Source: Isoperla grammatica
Lineage: Eukaryota; Arthropoda; Insecta; Plecoptera; Perlodidae
Direction of reading: 5' to 3'
Length of the DNA: 64,000 nt
Assembly (NCBI GenBank): GCA_945910005.1
Contig: OX246741.1
Coordinates: forward strand, 9,844,669 to 9,908,668
The notes beneath the pieces are model-generated. The model had not been told where the DNA came from. It saw nothing but the letters and a program-made list of their open reading frames with translations, and searched no databases. This document shows positions 41,678-58,181 of the stretch, in pieces (positions within the stretch are counted from its first letter, which is position 1; each line of letters starts with the position of its first letter). The translations under genes and the position numbers were made by a program.

Positions 41678-42979
41678 ATATATATTAGTCAAATTTCTTT
41701 TTAACAAACTCTTGGGGACCACTTTATTATTTTGTTATAAAGGTACATGCATAAGAACCTTTGGGACCTCAATAGCAGTTTGTTATATATATATATATAT
41801 ATACCATTTCCATTTTGTCATAAAGATGTTTTTAATAGAGATTTTCACCGTAATTACAAACAATGCTAAATGCTAATCTAGATGGTTATTTGCTTTTTTA
41901 CAATCTAAAGAGAAGGATTTCAGCTTCTGTATGATTACTTCCAAAAGTACGCGTGTACGGGTGTATATATATGTATATAGATTTCTCGTTGCCAAATAGC
42001 TTAATGTTTTTTCTCTTTTTGAGAAGTGTTTTTTTGTGCCACACTTCACTTGTGCACCTACTGTGGTTTATGCAGTACAGTAGATCAGTGCTCATAATAT
42101 CTGTCTTTGTCCGAACGAACGGTAATCTTGGACCTGACATATTTTTTGGAATATTATTTTCTTTACAATTGTAAAATTGTCACAAAATAGAAAATATAAT
42201 TTTTATAATTTTACATACAATTGTTTTTCATTTGTGTCTCTGAGGAAAATTGATGTGATTATTCAATTACAAATTCAATGTTATAGCTAATTATTAATTA
42301 ATAATTAGCATCCATGTACCAACGATCGATGTCATCCTCACTGACGATATATTGCAAGTGTTGATATGAGGGAAAGTAGACTCGGCTGACCGTTGTTACT
42401 CGAGGTGAGTTCACAACTTGTTTGGTCAAGCCAGAAATAATGACGTATGGCCGATTTTAATGGGGCATATTAATTTTATTGTAACTTGAGGTTTCAATTA
42501 CACTGTTAACATTTATTACATAGTCTTTTACGAACCACATTAACTTGTAGAACATCGTATCAAAGTTTATAAAATTAGCCCTGCCTCCATCCTCTAGTCT
42601 ACAATATTATGTATTTTGTTCAAAATAACAAAACTTAATTATTTAATAAAAAACTTTTATGTAAAATTTTATTTTAAAAATTATGTAAGACTTGAAGCTC
42701 ATCGATAATCAAATCTGGCATTGAATGACAAATCGAATATAAATGGCAGTAGGCACTTGTAAACAGCACAGTATAGCTCTCACTTAGGTATAGCTATCAT
42801 CAAACTACTACAACATACTCTGGATGTTCAATTATATTTCACCACGTGAAATACTGTACAGTACTTTCAATATTTTATAAGTAAGTACATTAATGCTCAA
42901 CAACTTAGAACACAATTTACTAAAACGCAACTTAAAAAATTATATTAAAATTGTAATTTGTCTATGAAATTTTTTAATT
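41678..42979. other. AT-rich intergenic before the satellite; no gene seen
   Basis: It contains (TA)n stretches (about 41785-41802 and 41963-41980) and AT-rich sequence. No conserved open frame is present. Confidence 0.5.
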
Positions 42980-42984
42980 TTTTT

Positions 42985-45900
42985 AAGTGTTCCAGACCAA
43001 ACTCGTAAACCCTAAAATCTTAAGGCAGTCTAATATTGGGAAGATTATCAACGGCTTTTACTGGTCTATGAAACATTGGACATCACCTAAAACAAACAAA
43101 AGCAGAATTAGTAGTCCTCAAGCAAAGCACAGAAGTCTGCATCTCACATTATTTCTACGTGCATCAGATAGGAGCGAAAGACATTGCTATAGTATACATA
43201 TCACAGTTGTTCAATTGAACTATAATATCATCATTGCAGCTTACTAAATAAAACATCAGCTAAGCCAACATAAACAATGTAAGATACTTACAAACAAGAT
43301 GATCCAAGACATTTATTGGTGTTCTACGGATCATCGGACCACCTAAAACAAACAGAAAAATAGATAGTAATGTCCTCAAGCAAAGCACAGAAGTTTTGCA
43401 TCTCACGCTATTACTACGTGCATCAGATAGGAGCGAAAGACATTGCTATAGTATACATATCACAGTTGTTCAATTGAACTATAATATCATCATTGCACAT
43501 TATTATTATCTAGGCACACATAAACAAAGATGAGATAAAATACTAACATGATTATTGCAGGCCTGCGTAAATGTGCAAACGATGAAACATCGGACATCAC
43601 CTAAAACAAACAAAAGCGAGATAGTAATGTCCTCAAGCAAAGCACTAAAGTTTTGCGCCTCACACTATTTCTACGTGCATCAGATAGGAGCGAAAGACAT
43701 TGCTATAGTATACATATCACAGTTCTTCAATTGAACTATAATATCATCATTGCACATTATTATCTAGGCACACAAAAACAAAGATGAGGTAAAATACTAA
43801 CATGATTATTGCAGGCCTGCGTAAATGTGCAAACGATGAAACGACATTACCTAAAACAAACAGAAAAGTAGATAGTAATGTCCTCAAGCAAAGCACAGAA
43901 GTTTTGCGCCTCACACTATTTCTACGTGCATCAGATAGGAGCGAAAGACATTGCTATAGTATACATATCACAGTTGTTCAATTGAACTATAATATCATCA
44001 TTGCACATTATTATCTAGGCACACATAAACAAAGATTAGATAAAATACTAACATGATTATTGCAGGCCTGCGTAAATGTGCAAACGATGAAACGACATTA
44101 CCTAAAACAAACAGAAAAGTAGATAGTAATGTCCTCAAGCAAAGCACAGAAGTTTCGCCCCTCACACTATTTCTACGTGCGTCAGATAGGAGCGAAAGAC
44201 ATTGCTATAGTATACATATCACAGTTGTTCAATTGAACTATAATATCATCATTGCAGCTAACTAAATAATACATCAGCTAGGCCAACATAAACAATATAA
44301 GATACTTACAAACAAGATGATTCAAGACGTTTATTGGTGTTTTACGGATTACCGTACCACCTAAAACAAACAGAAAAATAGTAATGTCCTCAACCAAAGC
44401 ACAGAAGTTTCGTCTCTCACACTATTTCTGCGTGCATCAGATAGGAGCGAAAGACATTGCTATAGTATACATATCACAGTTCTTCAATTGAACTATAATA
44501 TCATCATTGCACATTATTTTATTATCTAGGCACACATAAACAAAGATGAAATAAAATACTAACATGATTATTGCAGGCCTGCGTAAATGTGCAAACGATG
44601 AGACATCACATCACCTAAAATGCAAACAGAAAAGTTGATAGTAATGTCCTCAAACAAAGCACAGAAGTTTTGCGCCTCACACTAGGCCCTATTTCTACGT
44701 GCGGTCAGATAGGAGCGAAAGACATTGCTATAGTATACATATCACAGTTGTTCAATTGAACTATAATATCATCATTGCAGCTAACTAAATAATACATCAG
44801 CTAGGCCAACATAAACAATATAAGATACTTACAAACAAGATGATTCAAGACGTTTATTGGTGTTTTACGGATTACCGTACCACCTAAAACAAACAGAAAA
44901 ATAGTAATGTCCTCAACCAAAGCACAGAAGTTTCGTCTCTCACACTATTTCTGCGTGCATCAGATAGGAGCGAAAGACATTGCTATAGTATACATATCAC
45001 AGTTCTTCAATTGAACTATAATATCATCATTGCAGCTAACTAAATAATACATCAGCTAGGCCAACATAAACAATATAAGATACTTACAAACAAGATGATT
45101 CAAGACGTTTATTGGTGTTTTACGGATTACCGTACCACCTAAAACAAACAGAAAAATAGTAATGTCCTCAACCAAAGCACAGAAGTTTCGTCTCTCACAC
45201 TATTTCTGCGTGCATCAGATAGGAGCGAAAGACATTGCTATAGTATACATATCACAGTTCTTCAATTGAACTATAATATCATCATTGCACATTATTATCT
45301 AGGCACACAAAAACAAAGATGAGATAAAATACTAACATGATTATTGCAGGCCTGCGTAAATGTGCAAACGATGAAACATCGGACATCACCTAAAACAAAC
45401 AGAAAAGTAGATAGTAATGTCCTCAAACAAAGCACTGAAGTTTTGCATCTCACACTATTTCTACGTGTGTCAGATAGGAGCGAAAGACATTGCTATAGTA
45501 TACATATCACAGTTGTTCAATTGAACTATAATATCATCATTGCACATTATTATCTAGGCACACAAAAACAAAGATGAGATAAAATACTAACATGATTATT
45601 GCAGGCCTGCGTAAATGTGCAAACGATGAAACGACATTACCTAAAACAAACAGAAAAGTAGATAGTAATGTCCTCAAGCAAAGCACAGAAGTTTTGCGCC
45701 TCACACTATTTCTACGTGCGTCAGATAGGAGCGAAAGACATTGCTATAGTATACATATCACAGTTCTTCAATTGAACTATAATATCATCATTGCACATTA
45801 TTATCTAGGCACACAAAAACAAAGATGAGATAAAATACTAACATGATTATTGCAGGCCTGCGTAAATGTGCAAACGATGAAACGACATTACCTAAAACAA

Positions 45901-46565
45901 ACAGAAAAGTAGATAGTAATGTCCTCAAGCAAAGCACAGAAGTTTCGCCCCTCACATTATTTCTACGTGCGTCAGATAGGAGCGAAAGACATTGCTATAG
46001 TATACATATCACAGTTGTTCAATTGAACTATAATATCATCATTGCAGCTTACTAAATAATATATTAGCTAAGCCAACATAAACAATATAAGATACTTACA
46101 AACAAGATGATCCAAGACGTTTATTGGTGTTTTACGGATCATCGGACCACCTAAAACAAACATAAAAATAGATAGTAATGTCCTCAAGCAAAGCACAGAA
46201 GTTTCGCCCCTCACACTATTTCTACGTGCGTCAGATAGGAGCGAAAGACATTGCTATAGTATACATATCACAGTTGTTCAATTGAACTATAATATCATCA
46301 TTGCACATTATTATCTAGGCACACATAAACAAAGATGAGATAAAATACTAACATGATTATCGCAGACCTGCGTAAATGTGCAAGTTCGATGAAACATCGG
46401 ACATCACCTAAAACAAACAGAAAAGTAGATAGTAATGTCCTCGAGCAAAGCACAGAAGTTTTGCATCTAACACTATTTCTATGTGCGTCAGATAGGAGCG
46501 AAAGACATTGCTATAGTATACATATCACAGTTCTTCAATTGAACTATAATATCATCATTGCACTT
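42985..46565. repeat. Satellite array: 14 cores with two alternating spacer types
   Basis: A core of about 140 bp, containing AGCGAAAGACATTGCTATAG and the palindrome GTTCAATTGAAC, recurs 14 times. The AGCGAAAG anchor lies near 43173, 43433, 43690, 43940, 44192, 44447, 44714, 44970, 45224, 45480, 45730, 45982, 46240 and 46498, a period of 250-267 bp. Cores are joined by spacer A (TTATTATCTAGGCACAC ... TTGCAGGCCTGCG) or spacer B (CTAACTAAATAATACATCAG ... TTATTGGTGTTTTACGG). The order of the 13 spacers is B A A A B A B B A A A B A. Open frames of 70-86 codons recur on the plus strand, but 4-base indels between copies break them. Confidence 0.95.
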
Positions 46566-47113
46566 AAACCGATAATCACCTAAGCATGCCTTCTGGATGC
46601 GTAATTATTGATAAGATCTAATGGCAACCATAACATATACGGGCCTACTAGGTAGGTAACTTAGCTTACTATTTTTGCCAAATAGGAGCAGGACATAAAT
46701 AACATTTGAACTACTTATTCCCTGAATTTTGAATCCACAGTTCCTACAATCAAACCGACTTTTAACAAATCTGTAGGGTATTCCAACTTCATATGGGTTA
46801 ATACTTAATATCAAATGTGCAATCGGCCTGAATTAATTAAAAGTGCCAGGTTCCATATAAATAAGTGCATTTGATTGACTAGCCTATATTTAAGAAGTCA
46901 CATTTAGATTAATCTCAGCTTGGCATTGTGCACAGGCCTACTAATACCTACAGCAGTAACGTAACATTGTTTTCTCATTCTATGAAAGTGTAGCCAGATA
47001 TGTAATAATAGTCTGATAGGCCTAAGAAGTAAGAACGTGACACAATGCTATATCACACGTACATAGGATGGCTGCAGACTATGGCATTGCATTATGGTCG
47101 AGTTCACAACACA
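46566..47113. other. Gap between satellite and METTL6; nothing seen
   Basis: AT-rich DNA containing the presumed METTL6 3'UTR (minus strand). No other feature is supportable. Confidence 0.5.
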
Positions 47114-49031
47114 TTAAGGTGGTTTCCTAAATTTCCCTTGAACAAAAATTCGAGGAACGTCCACATCTTCTTTCTTGTTGACGGTTCGACGATGAATGTA
47201 TCCATTGTTTATGACCTCATAACCACAAGATGTGAAAATTGAGGCAAGATTTTCTTGAGAAAAGTAGTAACTCCTAAATGGAAAAGAAATGTTATTTATT
47301 TGTTGTCATTTGGTTTACATATATATTACATACATTGGCCTAGCCTATATATGTATTACAATACATGTCCGTATAAACCATAGCATTGTTACCTAATTAA
47401 TAGGATTAAGAGAAGCTAATCTAGGCCTAACTTTAAATTTAAAAGTAATGGTGAAATGAATTGAGTTATCACATCAAAATTAATCCAGGAATTAGATTAG
47501 GCTATGCTACAATGTAGGTACACAGGCTACTGTAGGCTAAGTAGGTTGTCGAATGTTTTTGTTCATTACTGCGCAGTATTAGAGGGCAATTTTAAGTAGC
47601 ATTCCCGTCGCCAGAAATTGCTAGTTACTGTAATGGGAATGAAATGTGTAACCATTGAGTTAATTAGTGTAGGTGTCACAGTCAAGTTGGTTAATAATAC
47701 AACAATAGACATGTTCCTTTGTGTCCACTCGGTCCACTGTTAACTGAAAATGTATGAAAAAGCTTTCCCTTAAATTGTAACATTTTTTCCACTAAGGTTC
47801 CCACCTTTGCACAACCGAGTATAGACAAGTTGATTCACTTCTTTCACCCAGTCATTATTTATTTATTTATTTAAAGGTGGCTGAAGTGTTGGAAAATTTA
47901 TTTTGACATGAGATTCAAAAACATACCTAGTCAACATTATCACAGTAGGCCTACACAAAATGCAACAGGAACAGAAAGCTTTAAACTGGTTTGTGGGAAT
48001 AGAATACCTTAGATATCCGATAGATATTATTAGAGATATATATATCTTCATGTTTTCGTTGATGGTGGAAGATATAAGCGTTGGCCTTTTAGTTTTTGTT
48101 GACTTGTTATGAAAGAACTTAGAAACTAAATCTTAGAAACTACCATGAAACAAATTACCAACAAAACCTATTCATTGACCTAAAATGGTTTATACCTTAT
48201 CCACTCATGGTGGACACACCCACTCCACCCAACATTCAAAAAGCAGAAACAAGGGAACAACCCTATTGTTCGGTAAAGGAATGGGAAAACTCTTACCAGA
48301 ATTTGTCAAGAGAATGTAAAAGACAAGATTTGTAAATTCAAACCGATTATTGCTTACCTTGTGCCATCTTGTCTCATATAGAAGTTTTCAGATATTTTAT
48401 GGCCAGGTTTGAAACGTAGTTGTGCCATATCATACAAGCCATAATCACGGAAGAGTATCACACCTCCAGGTTTAAGAATACAAAGTATATTTTTTAGCGT
48501 CTGCACAAATTTGTCTGGATGAATTGCAGACAAAACGAAAATCATGGTGACAATATCGACAGATTCTGATGGTATGTGAGTAGATAATGAGTCAATTGTA
48601 ACATCAGACTGAAACGCCTTGATGTTATTTTCATTATACAATGCATGTGACCGTACTAAATCAATAGCTTTGTTGGATAAATCGCATGCATAAATGAACA
48701 TATTGAGACTTTCTTCCATTAAAGGAAACATCAAGTTTCCAACACCACAACCCACTTCCAGCATAACTTTTCTTTCAGTTTCTTCAGTTGACTGATGTCC
48801 AATACCACCCAGCAATTCTTCAAATTCTCTTGTGGTCCAATGTCTGTCTTTAAAGAATCTCGTTTCATTTCTCTTATAGAACAAATCCCAATGCTTTTTT
48901 GCATTTTTTTCCAAATTTTCTGCTTGGTGGTGTGGAACTATTCTAGAATTCTGTTGCACTAATTGATTAAGTTCAGTTTCTGATAACTGCCTAACAGCAT
49001 CATCTTCAAATGGCTCGTGGATTTCCTCCAT
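47114..49031 (-). CDS. METTL6: tRNA N3-methylcytidine methyltransferase METTL6-like
   Basis: SAM-dependent methyltransferase; METTL6 makes m3C32 in tRNA-Ser together with seryl-tRNA synthetase. Two exons, 48358-49031 and 47114-47273, join in phase (ACA AG | G AGT) and give 277 residues, close to the human 284. KHWDLFYKRN and RFFKDRHWTTREFEEL are the METTL2/6/8 signature; the TTREFEEL form points to METTL6 rather than METTL2. The SAM-binding loop is MLEVGCGVGNLMFPL, followed by YACDLSNKAIDLV, VDIVTMIFVLSAIHPDK and LFRDYGLYDMAQLRF. The second exon ends RTVNKKEDVDVPRIFVQGKF, then RKPP and stop, as in METTL6. The gene is convergent with the senataxin-like gene and divergent from HSPA5. Confidence 0.96.
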
Positions 49032-51663
49032 TTAGTTACTGTCTTACCTCAATACGGGTATGCCTAAGTCTTAGCTTAGCTTATACAAGGGATCGACGCT
49101 AGGCAAACGTGGGCAAATGATGTGCGTCTACAAACTGTAAACCGTGTATCGTGCATACATGTTATGAAAAATAAAGAAAAATATAGGCCTAGGCCTTTTT
49201 CTTTATGACTGATTCTTGCTCAGGGATTTATTTACAATAAATGACCAATCAATCAATCAATCAATCAATCACTAGGCTATACTAAACTAGCCGCCACGTG
49301 TCTAGGCTAGGCCTACTACGCCCAGGCCTATAGCACACACAAATAAACGATTGTGTTAATCCAAATATTGTCCGGTTGGGTCCAAAAAGCTTACCTAGCC
49401 CAATGCCTAGAGCCGTAGTTATAATGTTAGTATGTTTGCCTAGATCTAGGCCTATGGTAATTAGGACGCGAGATTCCACGTGTCCTGGAGGTCTAGGAGA
49501 CTAGGCCTACAAAATGAAAATGAAATGTTGCCCCCAAAACTAGGATAAATTGAATACCTGGAATTGTAGTACTAACTTCCGCAGATAAATCAACCGAAAT
49601 ATGGCCTAATTTGATTACTATGTTGTTTCATCATTAGTAAAAGAAAGATGCGAAAAGCAATAATTTACCATGAACACCGGACCAGCCATTGAACAGAATG
49701 AATGAGGTTATGAAACCCACTGCCACGGTGATGACCGGTGATGACGCCAGTCACAGCCACCTAGATTTCGTTTAAAAAAATGCGGATTTATGAATCCGTT
49801 TTGCAGAATTTTGCATCAGATTCCATTTGAATATCATATTATCAATTAATTACTGTACGATTCTAGTTAAAAGCTAACTGGCAATCACATGCAGCAATAA
49901 ATTTGGGAAGTTTTAAGTTTACGTTACAGCTTCTCGCCGCTAGATGATCGCACAGTGTGTCTTTCATGACAATCCGTCGCATTATTTTCTTGAAAACATT
50001 ATTTTCTTAAGATACTTTTTTTTATCTCGGGTATTTTCGATATAAAATACAAACTACTCAAATACGTATTTGCGATACTGCCCAGCTCTGCCCAGACAGT
50101 GTACATGCATTACACCACTCAACGTTTACACAGTGTTTGTCGTGGTTTTCCGGGTACAACCGTGTCAAAAGCTGGAAACACTTTCTAACGTGTCGCCCAC
50201 ATTGAAATGGGCTTCTTCAGGGACTTTCGGAGAGTGTTGACACAGAACTTTCACAATCTCAGGACAGTATAGCTATCAGAAATCAGAATAACACCCACTT
50301 TCGCAAGGCGCAAATGAATTTATTTTTGACCATTAGTGCACCCTAATTATTTTGTAAAATGTAGGCTTACAGTGCAATTTGACTCAATACTACCACACAA
50401 CTCAATTTGGGAGTTAACGCCGGTTCGATACTTGCTCCGGTAGTTATGACTGAAGAATAAATGAATACTTTCTTTCCACAAACAAACAGAACAAGATGGG
50501 AATATTTCCGAGGAATTCCTGTCACAAACTGAACGCTCGGAATGAGTCCTACTAACAACCCTCGGATATCCTAATTCCCAACTATTTCAAATAGCGCAAT
50601 AATATGCTGATTGTCCCAAATTTCCCAAGAAAAATTAATCTCCGTCTGGGCCCGGGGTCTGCCTGTTATGAGAGGCGACTTAAGTTGTCAAGTACGTCGT
50701 TCGTTCAACAACAAATAATAATCAAACAAAATTAAATTATTATTCTTGCTAAGCCTGAGGATATCGATGATTTCGTCATAGGAGAGTGATTCGTGCACGC
50801 CCAACGAGTCCTAGTTTCAAATACCGATCTTTAGTCTAGTTTGACACGAAACTCTCGACTGTGACGAACGTATCGATTCGGTTCATTTGGCGCAGCAAAA
50901 AATGTACTCGTTTGCGCGACTACACCGCTTTATAAAAGTGAACGCAACTAAAATAAATCTGCAACTAATAACACGTTTTACAGTGGCAGAGTCAGCGTTT
51001 ATATTTTTTGTCTCTCTTTGTATTCTCTCCCCAATCCCTCATTTGCACCTCCGCAAATGCCCCTCCCCCACTAACTCACATCAGGAAACGGAAGACGCTA
51101 GAATTTTTTGAGTAGGATGATGGGAAGAGCCATATCGCTTCTTTTCAAAGCGTATTATATATTAAGTCAAAGTTCAACACAGCATCATGCACAAGTAATC
51201 AAGGATTCGCAAACACGAAAAAGTTGTTTCGCACGCAGCACTCGAAACAAAACTTGTATGTTTCAATAAAAGCAAGCTTAGATCTTGTATTTTTTCTTTT
51301 CATTAATTCATATGTTAAAAACTGTAATATAGGTATTTAAATCTGTGCTTAAATGTGAGAATAAAATATGAATGTCTTTGAATTGAAAATTTAAATGGGG
51401 TGGGCACTACGGGGGGCCAAATCAAATCTGGGCGAGTCATGGCCCCCCGTCCCCACCCTCCTGGTCCTTCATTCACATTCTAAAACCCACATTCCACTTC
51501 ACGTCATAATATTTTAAATTAACCGCGCTAGCGGTACAGGAGAAGTGAAAACCTGTAGATTCTAGAAGGCTGCGGCTGTCTCTCGATATTTCGTGACGTA
51601 CCGAAGGTCCAGTCGGTATCACGTTCAGCGAATACGGTGACGCGGCGCGGCGTGACGTTTTTA
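49032..51663. other. Divergent intergenic region METTL6 / HSPA5
   Basis: It holds AGGCCT clusters (49180-49510), a (TCAA)n run at about 49244-49271, a decayed hammerhead-like patch at 50190-50220 and a degraded copy of the SINE-like motif at 50658-50679. No open frame is supported. The right end grades into the HSPA5 promoter, with CCAAT boxes and TGACGT words near 51590-51660. Confidence 0.5.
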
Positions 51664-51674
51664 CGTGGGCCAAT
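51664..51674 (-). promoter_or_regulatory. ERSE-II in the HSPA5 promoter
   Basis: The minus strand reads ATTGGCCCACG, an exact match to ERSE-II (ATTGG-N-CCACG), the ATF6/XBP1 plus NF-Y site known from mammalian HERPUD1. It lies about 520 bp before the HSPA5 ATG. The same CCAAT is also the first half of a degenerate ERSE ending CCAAC at 51688. Confidence 0.75.
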
Positions 51675-51744
51675 AGAAACAGGCCAACTCTCAAGACAGC
51701 AGCCAATCGAAACGTGTATCGTATTTTGTGTCATACGAAATGCA

Positions 51745-51763
51745 CCAATGAAATTTAGCCACG
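51745..51763 (+). promoter_or_regulatory. Perfect ER stress response element (ERSE) of HSPA5
   Basis: CCAAT, nine bases, CCACG: an exact match to the ERSE consensus bound by NF-Y and ATF6 (or XBP1). It lies about 440 bp upstream of the coding ATG and about 200 bp before the donor that ends the 5'UTR exon (51961|GTAAGA), so close to the expected transcription start. Position and gene identity strongly support function. Confidence 0.85.
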
Positions 51764-52187
51764 ACGAGATGTGGGGTTGATATTTCGCCGACACCTCCAT
51801 TGAAAGTTCAGTAAACCTTCAGACAGCTATACACGTACAAGTACATCTCTCAACGTTACAATAAAGTTTTTATAGTGCCTAGTGGGATCAGTGATAGTGA
51901 ATTTAGCTCAATTATCGAGCAGACAACTTAAATTTCATCAACTCTTGATAAAACCACACCGGTAAGACTTAATTTGTTCTATTATAATTGATTTGTTGAT
52001 TTTCCTTGTACTGCTTTCGGCAGATGTTCTGGATTGTTCCGACTCTTCCTCCTAACTTCGTGTTTAGCCTATATATCTGAAGTAATATTGTAGCCCCGTC
52101 CTTCAATTCCAGTCTTTAATGATGATTATTAATAGAAAGTTGTATTTAAACGTGGAATTTGTTTTATTTTCAGAACTACGACACAAA

Positions 52188-57555
<5,368 letters not shown>

Positions 57556-57644
57556 GGGGTGCCGACCCGAGAGTAGGTTACGGCTACGAACTGACATGCA
57601 CATGGCTCAACGTGCGTGAATTTGGCACCAAGAAACACTCCTTT

Positions 57645-57650
57645 AATAAA
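57645..57650 (+). terminator. First polyadenylation signal of HSPA5
   Basis: AATAAA lies 90 bases after the HSPA5 stop codon. Further AATAAA copies at 57725-57730 and 58118-58123 could give longer 3'UTRs. The last would bring the transcript end to within about 60 bases of the convergent SMYD stop codon. Confidence 0.6.
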
Positions 57651-58181
57651 TTGCAATGTTCCGAAGTGACGAGTGAGACTTATTATCGTTGACTGTGACT
57701 GCTGTAGTCATTCGGGTGGAAGATAATAAAGATAAATTCAAGGAGTGAACAAGGAGATGACAAATGAAAGCTATTTAAGCAAATTACTAGACTGATGTTT
57801 GTAGGTGATGTAATTTAATGTCTTTAAACTCGATAGCATTGTTGATCTTAAAACTATGTTTGTATTCTTGAGCATTAATGTTTCATCATCTCCATTGCCT
57901 ACACACTCCAATTTCCAATGTTTAGTTGTTACTGGTATTTATTTACAGATTTTGTTACAATTACAGTACTAGTTTGGTGATGTCATAGTTGTCATTTCCC
58001 ATTTAATTTTATGTAATATGGTTCCAATATTTAAGAAAAGACATCTATGACATCATCAAGGTGTTTATACATGAATGAGTGATGAGCAAATGTATGAGTT
58101 AAGTATGTGTGTTAAAAAATAAAGAATACTTTTGAAGAAAGTTAGTTATTTCATTTCAACAAACCCGTCCCAAGGGTAATT

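Noticed and set aside
42985..46565. CRISPR-like array
   Set aside because: Repeats are ~140 bp cores with only two spacer sequences, in a eukaryotic intergenic region; no cas genes.
42987..46583. Recurrent 70-86 codon plus-strand frames in the satellite, suggesting a repeated gene
   Set aside because: Frame continuity fails between copies because of 4-base indels, start regions differ, and B-type units contain in-frame stops; the similarity follows from the DNA repeat.
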